Shown here piece after piece: positions 36,655 to 51,121 of a stretch of DNA of 64,000 nucleotides (positions within the stretch are counted from its first letter, which is position 1; each line of letters starts with the position of its first letter). The DNA is from Bugula neritina (Eukaryota > Bryozoa > Gymnolaemata > Cheilostomatida > Bugulidae): the NCBI GenBank assembly GCA_964035545.1, contig OZ037767.1:30804128-30868127 (forward strand), in the 5' to 3' direction. The notes beneath the pieces are model-generated. The model did not search any database and had not been told where the DNA came from. It saw only the letters and a list, made by a program, of their open reading frames with translations. Both the position numbers and the translations under genes were made by a program.

Positions 36655-39628
36655 ACAGGTATTATATAATGCTGTGTTTTTTTAGTCAAAAGGGATCTCC
36701 CATTTTATTTAATATATATTGACAAATATATTTCATGTAGATACTTTAAACCTGTAAATTACAGAATTTACTCCTTGTTTTCATTTGCTCATATATTATC
36801 CTCTAATCTTTTCACTGCTGTCAATCTTTCTCTCAGCAAATTATGAAGTTTCATAATCTTTGACAATATAATTCCATATGATAGTGTGATGTACTTCCTG
36901 TTATGTTGATACTCACATCTGATTGGTGTATGTTGTAGTTCATGTGGAGATAACCCTTACACTGTGTCAAAATGCTTGCTAGTTCTTGAGTACACCTGAG
37001 AATGTCTTAGTAGTTGCCTTCTTACTCTTAGAATGTCTCAGTCAGTGCCAACTGTTTATATTAAATATTGTTTAGTAAATTGTAGCAATTTCCTAATATT
37101 TGTCCTTTACTTATCTCTTTGTTCTTTGATATTGAAAACAATATTTCACAATATTAATATTATTTACTGATAGTGAAATGATAATTGCACTTTGTTCTGG
37201 TAAATACGTGTAGGTTTGCATGCAGTTGCTGATTTTATTATACAATCTTATATCGTTTGTATTTTGCTGAAAAAACCTTTTAATGTCATTGTTTCTTTTC
37301 CATATTTCACTTTATTGTTTTTTTACTTTCAAAGCTAATTTTGAGTTTTGACAATTATTGTGGTGATTATGGTTGCTTGTAACGAGTTTAGTTGCAACAT
37401 TTAATGTTTTATGGAAAGTTTATGATTGAGATTTCTTCAAATACAATATATATAATTATAATTATTTTGTTCCTGTTTCCCTCCTTTTTGACAGGCACTA
37501 GTTACACCCTAAATCAAAATGTAGGCAAAATTATTGAATTGATTATATGTTGAACAATATGATTCTTGAATAGTTTGAAAATTGTTGTTTTAAATTCAAA
37601 TTTATTAGTAAGATTTCGAAGCACAAATCATCTGAATGCTGCAACTAACGAGAACTCAAGAACTCACTGACAGTTATCATGTAACTCACATATCTATATT
37701 CATGCATAATCCACATTGTAGCAGGTATATGCAGTGTACAGCTGGTGTGCACAATTTATCATAAGTGCATTTTAGTAGATGTACATACTGTAGCAAACGT
37801 ACAGTTTATATCTTACAAATTTTGTGGTTGTGAAAAACTTTAACCACTGGTTTTTCTTTCAACTGTTACAACATTCCTACATATTTTTTTAATATACAAA
37901 TACATCTTATAAAGAAGACAAGTCTAAAAGAGTGATAGCTAGAGTATCAATAAGTTAGTTGAAATTGGTGATTAGTATCAGTTGTCAATATGAAATAGTA
38001 AATGTAAACTTGTTGGGTGCACTACTGCTGTAGGAAGTAAATGCTATTGACTTTTACTCAACAAACTCTTTTGATCGATACTATGTTTTCCGAATGTTCT
38101 TATATATGCGGCAAAGATATTATTTATATTATAGTATATACGCACACGCATCAAACTTATAACCATATTTTAGACTTTAAAGAATTAGATATTATTGCAT
38201 TGTGCAAGGCAAAAAACAATAGAGTTGTCCTGCCTTCGTGAGCATAAAATAATTTTTGAGACTTCAAGCCGCGAAAACGGCATTGCTATTTCCGGTGGGG
38301 AATCCCCAAATAAAATTCTCAGTTAGAGTTTGGTAGAAAAGTAGGTAAGTTGAATATTGGCATATACTGAAAGTTGTTATATCAATTTATGCTTGTACCT
38401 TTGGCCTCAAAATATGGTAATATTTTTGAACCCGCATTGAAGGTTTTTTTGTGATTAAATTTATATCAATAGATGTGAACTCGACATTGGCCTTGGGACT
38501 GAGGTTCGCTGCACAATTTCAGCAACAACTTCAAGTTGAAGTTGTACTACAGTTATAAGTCTAAGACCAAAGTTCAGTTTCATTTTGATTGTAAAATGAT
38601 CAGTATAAATAATAAATATAATATGATTATTGCTAATTCGTTGTCCTAATACTAACGTCGTTTGATTTTTACTTTGATAGTGATTGTCTACAGGCCTCAG
38701 ATTCCTATACTATAGTTATAATTTTATCTTTCAACAATTCAGTAAATTGACCTAAACTTAAAATTGATAGATGTTATTACTCAAATATACAAGTGATTTT
38801 TACTTGACAAGCATTAGATTAAAATTAGCATGAAAGCTTGTTTTGTTCTGAGTTTAATATTGACAATTGTAATGGATGGTATTTGCGCTTCCATATTTTT
38901 ACAGTTTCTTTGCATAAAAAGTACCATATTTTGTGAAAAGAAGTGCTCTTCAGTTAATAGAGTTTTCAGCCAGCGTGTTGGCAGTGAATGTTGCCTGCTG
39001 CATTGTGCAAGTCTTTTTTTAGTCAGATGAATGAGACATGTATAAATGTTACTTAAACAAAGTATAACTTCTTACTTTCTAACTGATAGTTAAGCATCAT
39101 CTATCATTAATACTGCATTTCTGTCTTTGCACCTCAAATATTTACATAAACATATAATAAGTAGAAGAATCTATTTCCCTGAAATGAATTGGAACAGCAG
39201 AGAGTGTCTCAAACTTTAGCGTCTTAAAGAGTATGATTTTAGTACCATTCTGCTAAAATGGTACTAAAAGCACTAAATTTGTTCCTGTTTTGTGATGCTA
39301 TCTACTCTACACCTTTTGGAAATAATTTGACAAGCTTTATATTAGGTTGAATTTATACCCTAAGTCCACAGGTATTCAACATAGAAATAATCTCAATATA
39401 TCTTATAATTAGTTCTTTTAGTCTTTTTTGCATTCTAAATACTAAATACTCACTTCACATGAACTAACCTTGTATTTTTGTGATAACTAAGTGAACACAG
39501 CTATAGTTATGACTACTAGTTAATCTAATATATACACATAGTCTTGTAAACACTCTTCAGTTTCTTTTCTGTAAAGATTAAGTAATGCATATTTATTTTA
39601 GGTATTTTGACACATTTATTGAAACAAG
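36655..39628. other. E-F intergenic spacer, type 1
   Basis: Aligns with the A-B and C-D spacers. It contains the dyad near 38530 and an open copy of the small cysteine frame (38830-39030). No other gene seen. Confidence 0.7.
38830..39030 (+). CDS. Possible small cysteine-containing secreted peptide, third copy (uncertain)
   Basis: Same 66-codon frame as 7371-7571 and 23776-23976, with MKACFVLSLI at the start and SECCLLHCAS near the end. Unproven. Confidence 0.17.
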   Translation: MKACFVLSLILTIVMDGICASIFLQFLCIKSTIFCEKKCSSVNRVFSQRVGSECCLLHCASLFLVR

Positions 39629-42600
39629 ATGGCTGAAGCAGAACCCAGGGAGATAGAGTGTGGGTTTTGTTTGTTAAAGGAAGGTCTTGAGAACCCAAAG
39701 TCTCTACCCTGTGGTCACATACATTGTTTACTTTGTCTAACTAAAAATGTTGATGTGAATGATCTGATCAGATGTCCTTGGTGCAGGTAAATTATATTAC
39801 ATACTATGCTATTCTTAGACTACAAATATATCTATTTAACTTCATAGTGTGACTCTGATGCATGTTGAGTGCACTTTACATTATATATAGCAATTCCACA
39901 TGAGCTAGCTTTGCCGATCAATATTTTACTCAACTGTTGTACTGTTCTTATCCACTGAGTTTGTATCTTTATATGTTACAGAGAAGTGTTTGATGTGAGT
40001 ATAGAGACTCTGCCTTCTGCTGATGTAGAGGACAACTCCACATCATGCACTGTCTGTACTAAGAAGGAGATGAAGAATATCCCAGCTGTGATATACTGTA
40101 CTGTGTGCAGTAAACTCTTTTGTGGGAAACATAGAGAGGTACTTTAGTGTTGACTCTCTTGTTTGAATAGTTGAAACTGCGTAGAGAATGAAACCAGACA
40201 AAAACACCTGTCTTTCTGACAATCAATATCTCCTGTAGGCCCATGACATCGTTAATGATGACCACCAGCAGTTGACCATATCTGAATACAGAATACAAGC
40301 TAAGAGACTGGAAAGAAGAGTTTGTTCTAAACATACAGACTACCAAATATCTCTGGGATGTAAACTCTGTGCTCAACTGTTTTGTGTGCCGTGTTTATCA
40401 CAGGCCGACTCTTGTGTTGGAGGTAAAATTTTTATATTGTTCCTAATATTATTTATTCACATTTAGTGTGCATGATAATTCGGAAAAGTTTACTATACTC
40501 TATAATGACTACAACATTCTTGTCTGTTGGCTTGAATTAGTTACTAACGTGTACTCACACCTAGTAAATGGGATTTTATACATACAAATTATAGCAAATT
40601 GATAGCAATATTTGTGGTCGTCTAACTGAAAGTCGTCTAACTGAAAGTCTGACACCCAAATCATTGTGGATTCTGTTAGTGTTTTATCCTGTAAAATTAA
40701 CTGTAGTTTAGTAATACATTTCCAGGTTCAGATCATAAAATGCTCAGTCTGGATGACCTCATCAAGAAACTGGTGAATGTAGAAGAACTGCTTACTACAG
40801 AAGACAAAGTATCTTCTCTTTTCAAACAACTTTCTAAAACTATATCTGACTTTGATACTGAAACAGGAGAGTTACTAGACATTCTCCATACACAGCGTGA
40901 TGAACAGGTGTGATTGATATCACATTTTCTAGAATGTGTTTGTTTCCTGTCACACCATGTAAAGGTTTTAATGGTTTACTCGTATGTTTTAGTTGGCTGA
41001 GGTGCGACTAAAGTATGAGAAAGTTGAAGAGGAGTTCTTAGCTAGTAGAAAGACAACTAAAGATGCACTGGATGCATACATGGAGAGAGAAGTTGGAACT
41101 GTTTTGTCTGAACTGAGTAAAAGTAGAATGAAAATAGAAGCTCAACTCAGACAAAACAATCAGGTGTGTAGAGTTGAATTACAAGTAACTTGTGTTGAAT
41201 AATTGAGTCTAAAGAACACAGTATTGTGTAAGTTGTACAACATTACTCAAATTGTTAGAGTTTTTCTTTTTTGCCAGTCTCTAGGTTTTCTTGTTGTTTG
41301 AACTGGTCTTTAAATTATATGATAATTGTATCGCATGATTATCTGAACAGGACAGAGCGGAAATAGGTGAGGCTCGGTGAGGATTACATGATTATCTGCT
41401 GTACATGAAATCAATTTTGTTTTGGTGAATAAATGTAAATTGTTGAATTGATAGGATAGTGTGAAGAACGTGGGAAGTATTTTCAAGATTTTGAGAAACC
41501 TCTTGAGTGAACTCATGTTCCACTAGTGACTAAAGTACAAGTATATTTCATAGTCAGATGCTAAAGGGATAATTTCTGGACTTTTGTTTGTTTTTATATT
41601 ACTAAAAAATGTGGTTTTAAAAAAGAAGCTTAAACAGGTTTATGTTGATATTCATTCTCTCTATTCAAACTGTTCTGATTATTAAAACTTTTAAATCAAA
41701 TTTAGAAGCTGGTTTAGCTGTGTGGCCTTTTTGACTTGCTAAAGTTCTTGGCATGGTTTTATTAACTATCCGTGAGTCAGTGATATTCATTGAGTATTTA
41801 TTAAGTTTTTATTCTGCATCAACCTAAAAAGAATCTGCTTTAATTTCACATTATTTTTGCTAATCTTCATGTAATTATAGTTGATCTCTATTCACAGGTG
41901 GATCTAGTTGAAGGATATGCAGAGATTAAGGATAGAATACAGAGACTTGTATCTGTTGAGATATCTGAACTAGAACTGTGTGATGTCAGGACTCTAGAGG
42001 TCAAAGGTTAGTTAATATAAGCTGACTATTGTATATTCATGTAGTACTGTGTTACTGAATATGTTGTATTTATGTTTACTATTTACATCATAGTATAGCT
42101 CTACTCTCTTATATTAATTACTAGATTTAATTGTATAGGAAAGATAAAACATTACAACTCTTCTGTAGAATCCAATAACCATACATACCAGTTTATCAAC
42201 ATTACTTCTACTTGTCATATGATACAGTGTAGGGATCTTTGTATAAACTCACTCTACTTTTATACTCTTTGAAACCCCATGTTGATCTATCATTATACTT
42301 GCTACTATTATATAATATATTCACTACTATTATATAATATTTTCTGCTACTATATAATATATTCACTACTATTATATAATATATTCACTGCTATTATATA
42401 ATATACTCACTGCTATTATATAATGTACTTCCTACAAACTCACTATATTTCTATATTCTTTATCACTCCATGTTGAACTATAATGTTATCTTTCCTATTA
42501 TATAACATTATCTTCACTACTGTTACATTACATTATATTCTCTGTTGTTTTATAATATATTATTTCCATCACTAACATATAGTACTATCTTCACTATTAT

Positions 42601-44008
42601 TATATAATGTTATATTTTCTGCTATTGTATAGTGTTATATTTCCTACAAATAGTATAATATAATAATTATGTTTAAGTAGTAGATTCAGTACTATTTTAT
42701 AATATATTTGATTTATACTGTTATTTACTTTAGTACATTTATATATACTTTACAGGAGAGAAGAGAGACATAGAAGTAGATATAGTTTCTACAGCAGACG
42801 TATCTATTAGTCTGGATCAAGGAGTGACAACTTCTACTCTTCCTAATTCTCTCAAACTCTTGCAGTCTGTTGATGTTTCTAATGCTTGTTGGTCAGTGTG
42901 TAGATATGAGGGTAACACTTATGTAGGGCTGAGTGGTGGTAGAGTAGACAGAGTAGATGAGAACTATAATGTAACTCAGTCATTTGTTACAGTCAGTGGT
43001 TATGTGTTAGGTCTTACAGCATATAAAGATCAGCTGTACACTTTAGTGCGTGATGAAAGTAATAGTTGGAAGGTAGAAGTGTACGACTTTAGTGGGAATC
43101 AGGTGACCAGCTGGACCCATAGTGGTATTAGTGGGTATAGCAATGCACTTGTTATAGTTGATGATCAGGTTGTAGTCCCTGATAGACAAAGTAAAAGACT
43201 CACAATCTACTCTCTTACTGGGAAGGTAATTAAACACGTGCCCTGCTCTCTACTTAGTAACAGTAATGTAGCTATATGTGCAGCAGACAGACATTGTGTA
43301 GTAGTTTCTGATTGCAATTCCTCTCAAGTATTTAAGTTAGACCTGACAATAGAGAAAGTCATCTGGACATGTAAGGATGTGACTAAGCCACAAGGTGTGA
43401 CGTGTTATAGAAGTAAATATATTCTTGTGACTAACCACAGCAGTAAAACTACTATCTGGATACTGGATGTGAAGACAGGTTAGTTGGTGTTTCTTCTACA
43501 GCATGGGAAGCTCTTGTACACACACTATAGTTGGTTTGCATGTATGCTCTCAGTCTAACCTTTAGATGGAAGCTATTACATGCTATATCATCATATATTG
43601 TTATTACCAATGTATATGGTACCTAGAAAGTATAGAAAACCTTTGCCATATATAATGCAGTATAATATTATAGTCATTACATATAATATTATCATATATA
43701 ATATAGTTTCTTATTAACAGAGTATACAGTAGCTAGAGAGTATAGAATTTCTCTGTCTTATATAATGTAGTATAATCCTGTAGTGGGGTCTTTATTGATA
43801 TGTAATATAATATAATTTGATATTTGAGCAAGTAACATGTTAAGCATAGGATATTGCATCATTTCCTGTTACAGGCACACAGCTGGCTAAGATAGAAGAT
43901 CCAACTGTTAGAGAGAATAGTCATGTATTTGATCTCCATGTGTATAGAGACACTCTGATTGTACCCAGATGTAATGAGAAGAAAGTTCTGTTCTACCAGC
44001 TCAAATGA
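39629..44008 (+). CDS. Gene F: complete TRIM-NHL-like protein, 605 aa
   Basis: Exons: 39629-39786, 39982-40138, 40239-40422, 40726-40907, 40993-41163, 41898-42006, 42756-43478, 43875-44008 (stop TGA). RING and B-box ligands are complete; exon 3 begins AHDIVNDDHQQL and exon 4 GSDHKML, both as in B. Exon 7 is one codon longer than in B (GLSGGRVDR). Propeller loops match several other copies: RDESNSWKVE as in C, SGYSNAL and SNSNVAI as in A. Intron 1 carries an extra segment (about 39885-39965) missing from most copies. Intron 5 has a small insertion with a 12-bp duplication (41334-41398). No lesion seen. Confidence 0.87.
42295..42425. repeat. 22-bp minisatellite in intron 6 of gene F
   Basis: About six units of the TATTCACTACTATTATATAA(TA) repeat, one degenerate. 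Confidence 0.85.
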
Positions 44009-47000
44009 ACAGGTATTATATAATACTGTTTTTTTATAGTCAAAGGGGATCTCTTATTATATTTAATATAATATATTGATAAATATATTTCATGCTGAGG
44101 CTTTAAACCTGTAAATTACTGAATTTACTCCTTGTTTTCATTTGCTCATATAATATTATCCTCTAATCTTTTCACTGCTGTCAATCTTTATCTGAGCAAA
44201 TGAAGGTTTATAATCTTTGACAATATAATTCTATATGATAGTGTGATGTACTTCCTGTTATGTTGATACTCACATCTGATTGGTGTATGTTGTAGGTCAT
44301 GTGGAGATAACCCTTACACTGTGTCAAAATGCTTGCTAGTTCTTGAGTACACCTGAGAATATCTTAGGAGTTGTCTTCTTACTCTTAGAATGTCTCAGTC
44401 AGTACCAACTGTTTATATTGAGTATTGTTTAGTAAGTTGTAGCAATTTCCTAATATTTGTCTTTTACTTATCTCTTTGTTCTTTGATATTGAAAACAATA
44501 TTTTACAATAATAGCCATTATATACTGGTAGTGAAATGATAATTGCATTTTGTTCGGGTAAATACATGTAGGTTTGCATGCAGTTACTGGCTTTATTATA
44601 CATTATTATATCATTTGTAATTTTCTGAACAAAAAATATAATATAATTGTTTTTTTTCCATATTTAACTTTATTGTTTTTTACTTTCAAAAATTCTTTTG
44701 ACAACTGTTCTAGTGATTGAGGTTGCTTGTAAAAAATTTTGGTTGCAGCACCTAACGTTTTATGGAAAGCTTGTGATTGAGATTTCTTCAAATGCAATAT
44801 AAATAATTATTATGTTCCTGTTTGCTTACTTCTTGACGTGCACTAGTTCCACCCTAAATCTAGTTGTAGGCAAAATTATTGAGTTGATTATATGTTGAAC
44901 AATATGATTCTTCAGCAGTTTAAAATTTGATGTTTTCAATTCCTTTTTATTAGTAAGATTTCGAAGCACATATCACTTGAATGCTGCAACTAATGAGAAC
45001 TCATGAATTCACTGACAATTCTCATGTAATTCACGTATCCATATTCATGTGTAATTCACATTGTAGCAGGTATATGCAGTGTACAGCAGGTGTGCACAAT
45101 TAATCAGAAGTGCACTCTAGTAGATGTACATACTGTAGCAAACGTACAGTTTATATCTTACAAATTTTGTGGTTGTGAAAAACTTTAACCACGAGTTTTC
45201 TTTTCACCTGTTACAACATTCCTAAATATTTTTTTAATATACAAATACAGTTTATAAAGAAGACAGGTCTAAAAGGGTGATAGCTAGACTATCAATAAGT
45301 TAGTTGAAATTGGTGATTCGCATCAGTTGTGACTTGTGAACATGAATTAGTAAATGTGAACTTGTTTTGTGTACTACTGCTGTAGCAAGTAAATGCTATT
45401 GACTTTTACTCAACAAACTCTTTTGATCGATACTTTATTTGCAGAATGTACTTATATTCTGCAAATCTATAATTTATATTATAGTATATACGCACACGCA
45501 TCAAACTTATAACCATTTAGAGTTTAGAGAATTCGATATTATTGCAGTGTGTAGGACAAAAACCCAGAGAGTTGTCATTCTTTAGAGACCATAAATCAAT
45601 TTTCGCGACTGCAAGATGCGAAAACGGCATTGATATTTCCGGTGGGAAATCCCCTAATAAAATTCTCAGTTAGAGTTTGGTGGAAAAGTGGGTAAGTTGA
45701 ATATTGGCAAATACTAAAAGTTGTTATATCAATCTCGTAATATTTTTGTACCCGAATTAAAAGTTTTTTTTGTGAATAAATTTATATCAATAGATGTGAA
45801 CTCGACATTGGCCTTGGGACTGAGGTTCGCTGCACAATTTCAACAACAACTTCAAGTTGAAGTTGTACTACAGTTATACTTATAGTTATAGGTCTAAGAC
45901 CAAAGTTCAGTTTCATTTTGATTGTAAAATGATCAGTATTAATATTAAATATAATATGATTATTGCTAATTCGTTGTCTTAATACAAACCTCGTTTGTGT
46001 TTTACTGAGATAGTGATTGTCTTCAGGCTGTTATAACTATTTTAAGTAATTTTTGTTATACCTAAAATAATTATCTACTCGCTTGGCTTTGCCTTTATGA
46101 TAATAAATGTAAAGCATCAATATATTACCTTATTTTTGTGTAAGTTTCTGCAGGAGCAGGTATTTTGGGGTTGTGTAGTTTTGAAGTCTGCGTCTCACTT
46201 TTCAGCTGCTCTCTTCTACGGCTATCTCTGTGATTATTCATTGATTGCTAATTCGTTTTCTTAATACTAACGTCGTTTGATTTTTACTTTGATAGTGATT
46301 GTCTACAGGCCTTGGATTCCTATACTATAGTTATACTTATATCTTTCAACAATTCAGTAAATTGACCTAATTTTAAAATTGATAGATGTTGATTTTCAAA
46401 TATACAAGTGATTTTAATTCGACAAGCATTAGCTTAAAAATCAGCATGAAAGCTTGTTTTGTTCTGAGTTTAATATTGACAATTGTAATGGATAGTATTT
46501 GCGCTTCCATGTTTTTGCAGTTTCTTTGCATGAAAAGTACCTAATTATGTGAAATGAAGTGCTCTTCAGTTAATAAAGTTTTCAGCCAGCATGTTGGCGA
46601 TGAATTTTGCCTGCTGCATTGTGCAATTCTTTTTTTAGCCCGATGAATGAGACACGTATGAATTTTACTTAAACAAAGTATAACTTCTTACTTTCTAACT
46701 GATGGTTAAGCATCACAAGCCTAATCCATCTTTGCACATCAAATATTTACATAAACATGTAATAAGTAGACAATTCTATTTCCCTGAAATGAATTGGAAC
46801 AGCAGATAGTGTCTCATACTTTAGTGTCTTAAAAAAGTATGGTTTTTGTGCTATTCAGCTAGAGTTTGAAGCACTAAATATGTTCCTGTTATGTGATACT
46901 ATCCACTCTACTCCTTTTGGAAACAATTTGGCAAGTTTTATATTAGGTTGATTTTATACCCCTTAATCCACAGGTACTCAACATAGAAATAATCTTAATA

Positions 47001-47199
47001 TATCTTATTAAGTTCTTTTAGTCTTTTGTTTTCTAAATACTCACTTCACATGAACTAACCATATATTTTCGTGATAACTAAGTGAACTAGTTAATCTAAT
47101 ATATACACATAGTCTTGTAAACATCCTTCAGTTTCTTTTCTGTAAAGATTAATTAGTGCATATTTATTTTAGTTATTCTGACACAGTTATTGAAACAAG
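44009..47199. other. F-G intergenic spacer, type 3
   Basis: Closely matches the D-E spacer, including the extra block (about 46029-46250) and the second copy of the TTGCTAATTCGTT segment. The small cysteine frame is interrupted by TAA. No gene recognised. Confidence 0.7.
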
Positions 47200-50095
47200 A
47201 TGGCTGAAGCAGAACCCAGGGAGATAGAATGTGGGTTTTGTTTGTTAAAGGAAGGTCTTGAGAACCCAAAGTCTCTACCATGTGGTCACATACATTGTTT
47301 ACTTTGTCTAACTGGAAATTATGACGCTAATGACCTGATCAGATGTCCCTGGTGCAGGTAAGTTTTATTATAAACTATGTTATTCTCAGACTACAAGTGT
47401 ATCTATTTAACTTCATAGTGTGACTCTAATTCATGTTGAGTGCACTTTCTATTATATTCGGCATTATATATGTTACAGAGAAGTGTTTGATGTGAGTATA
47501 GAGACTCTGCCTTCTGCTGATGTAGAGGACAACTCCACATCATGCACTGTCTGCACTAAGAAGGAGATGAAGAATATCCCAGCAGTGATATACTGTACTG
47601 TGTGCAGTAAACTCTTTTGCAGAAAACATAGAGAGGTAACACGATCTAGATTATGTTGTTGTATATACTAAACTTGTATAAAAACGAAACATTTTCTTAT
47701 CATCAATACTTTTGTAGTCACATGATAACTTGAGTTGTGACCACCAGCAGATGACTATCTCCCAATATCGGATACAAGCTAAGAGACTGGAGAGAAGAGT
47801 TTGTTCTAAACATACAGATTACCAAATATCTATGGGATGTAAACTCTGTGCTCAACTGTTTTGTGTCCAGTGTTTGTCCCCGACTGATTCTTGTGCTGGA
47901 GGTAAATTTGTTGTAAATGTCATGTTTTAAAAATTTTAAAATTATTTGTTCAAAATCACTATCAACATGTATGATAATCTAGCAGGAGAATACTTACTAT
48001 ACTATAAAATAACTAGAATATTCTCGTCTGCTGACTTAAATTTGTTGTTGTTGGTTGGTGATTCATGCCTGGTTAAAGGGATTTATCTCATTTATTATTG
48101 TTTAGATTATTATTCAAAGTATTTTTTCCAGGTTCAGCCCATCTCATGCTCAGTCTGGATGACCTCATCAAGGAGCTGGTGAATGTAGAAGAACTGATTA
48201 CTACAGAAGACAAAGTATATTCTCTCTTCAAACAACTTTCTAAAACTATATCTGACTTTGATACTGAAACAGGAGAGTTACTAGACATTCTCCATACACA
48301 GCGTGATGAACAGGTGTGATTGATATCAAATTTTCTAGAATGTGTTTGTTTCCTGTCACACCGTGTAAAGGTTTTAATGGTTTACTCGTATGTTTTAGTT
48401 GGCTGAGGTGAGACTTAAGTATGAGAAACTTAAAGAGGAGTTCTTAGCTAGTAGAAAGAAAACTAAAGATGCACTGGATGCATACATGGAGAGAGAAGTT
48501 GGAACTGCTTTGTCTGAACTGAGTAAAAGTAGAATGAAGATAGAAGCTCAACTTAGACAAAACAATCAGGTATGTTGAGTTGAGTGTTTCTGGAGAGAAT
48601 ATTTGTTGGTCTAATTGTTGTGTAGTTGATACTGTTTAGAAGCTACTTTGTTATTCTGATAATAATTGACACGTTACACAGGTGGATCTAGTTGAAGGTT
48701 ATGCAGAGATTAAGGATAGAATACAGAGACTTGTATCTGTTGAGATACCTGAACTAGAACTGTGTGATGTCATGACTCTAAAGGTCAAAGGTTAGTTTGT
48801 CTAGTAAACTATGACTATTTTGTATAGCGGGATTATACATAGACTAGATTGTCCTACAGTTTCTCAATCATAACTTCTACACTGTATTATTACACACAAT
48901 ATCATTATTAACTTCACTCTATAACTTATCTTTACAGGAGAGAAGAGAGACATAGAAGTAGACTTAGTTTCTGCAGCAGACGTATTTATCAGTTTGGATC
49001 AAGGAGTGACAACTTCTACTCTTCCTAATTCTCTCAAACTCCTGCAGTCTGTTGATGTTTCTAATCCTTGTTGGCCAGTTTGTAGATATGAGGGTAACAC
49101 TTATGTAGGATTAACTGGTAGAGTAGACAGAGTAGATGAGAACTATAATGTTACTCAGTCATTTGTTACAGTCAATGATTACGTGTGTGGTCTTGCAGCA
49201 TATAAAGATCAGCTGTATAGTTTAGTGCGAGTTGGCAATACTAGTTGGAAGGTAAATGTGTATGACTTTAGTGGGAATCAGGTGACCAGCTGGACCCATA
49301 GTGATAATACTTGGTGTACCAATACTCTTGCTTTAGTTAATGATCAGGTTGTAGTCCCTGATAGGCAAAGTAAAAGACTCACAATCTACTCTCTTACTGG
49401 GGAGGTAATTAAACAAATGCCCTGCTCTCTACTTAGTAACAGTCATGCAGCTATATGTGCAGCAGACAGACACTGTGTAGTAGTTTCTGATTACAATTCC
49501 TCTCAAGTATTTAAGTTAGACCTGACAACAGAGAAAGTCATCTGGACATGTAAGGATTTGACTAAACCAGAGGGCGTGACGTGCTATAGAAGTAAATATA
49601 TTCTTGCGACTGAACCCAGCCGTAGAACTATTATCTGGATACTGGATTTGAAGACAGGTTAGTTGGTGTTTATTCTAGTATATTCTACTACTTTCTGTAA
49701 AAAGTTTGTTCAATACATGAGTTCACATATATTATAGTTGAGTTGCATAATTTCTCTCCCAGTCAAAATGACAAATGGAAAGTATTTTTATAATGGTATA
49801 ACATATAATAGAGTTAGATGCAGTAGCTAGAAAGTATAAAAGCTCTGTCATATATGATCTAGTGTAAAACTGAAGGTTCTTTGTTGGTAATAATTTAACA
49901 GTTTCTGATATTTCGAAACGGTAATATGTTAAAAAAGTCATTACATCATTTTCTGTTACAGGCGCACAGTTGACTAAAATAGAAGATCCAACTGTTAGAG
50001 TGAATAGTCATGTATTTGATCTCTATGTGTATAGAGACACTCTGATTGTACCCAGAAGTGGTGACAGGAAAGTTCTGTTCTACCAGCTGAAATAA
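47200..50095 (+). CDS. Gene G: complete, compact and most divergent TRIM-NHL-like protein, 604 aa
   Basis: Exons: 47200-47357, 47479-47635, 47718-47901, 48132-48313, 48399-48569, 48682-48790, 48938-49657, 49962-50095 (stop TAA). Zinc ligands are complete (TGNYDANDLIRCPWC in the RING; exon 3 begins SHDNLSCDHQQM; exon 4 GSAHLML). The gene spans only 2.9 kb. Intron 5 is 112 bp and intron 6 is 147 bp, with no minisatellite, and introns 2, 3, 5, 6 and 7 are poorly alignable to the other copies. Flanking spacers do align, so the gene body differs within homogenised surroundings. Propeller loops include NPCWP, VNDYVCG, RVGNTSWKVN, DNTWCTNTLA, SNSHAAI, EPSRRTI and PRSGDRK. No lesion seen. Confidence 0.87.
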
Positions 50096-51121
50096 ACAGG
50101 TATTACATAATATTGTATTTTATAGTAAGACGGGATCTCTTATTTTATTTAATATACCGTATATTGATAAATATATTTCATGTAAATATTTTAAACCTGT
50201 AAATTACAGAATTTACTCCTTGTTTTCATTTGCTCATATAATATTATCCTCTAATCTTTTCACTGCTGTCAATCTTTATCTCAGCAAATGAAGTTTTATA
50301 ATCTTTGGCAATATTATTCCATATGATAGTGTAATGAACTTCCTGTTATGTTGATACTCACATCTGATTGGTGTATGTTGTAGGTCATGTGGAGATAACC
50401 CTTACACTGTGTCAAAATGCTTGCTAGTTCTTGAGTACACCTGAGAATATCTTAGGAGTTGTCTTCTTACTCTTAGAATGTCTCAGTCAGTGCCAACTGT
50501 TTATATTAAATATTGTTTAGTAAATTGTAGCAATTTCCTAATATTTATCTTTTACTTATCTCTTTGTTCTTTGATATTGAAAACAATCTTTTACAATAAT
50601 AATATTATTTACTGATGGTGAAATGATAATTGCATTTTGTTCAGGTAAATAAATGTAGGTTTGCATGCAGTGGCTGGGTTTATTATATAATATTATATCG
50701 TGTGTATTTTGCTAAACAAAAACTTTTAATATTATTCTTTCTTTTCCATATTTCACTTTATTGTTTTTTACTTTAAAGATTCTTTTGAGTTTTGACAATT
50801 ATTGTAGTTATTATGGTTGCTTGTAACGAATTTTATTTGCAGCATTTAACGTTTTATGGAAAGTTTATGATTGAGATTTCTTCAAATGCAATATATATGA
50901 TTATAATTATTTTGTTCCTGCTTCCCTCCTTCTTGATGTGCACTAGTTACACCCTAAATCAAATTGTAAGCAAAATTATTGAATTGATTATATGTTGAGC
51001 AATATGATTCTTTAGTAGTTTGAAAATTGTTGTTTTAAATTCAAATTTATTAGTAATATTTTGAGGCAGAAATCATCTGAATGCTGCAACTAACGAGAAC
51101 TCGTGAATTTACTGACAGTTC

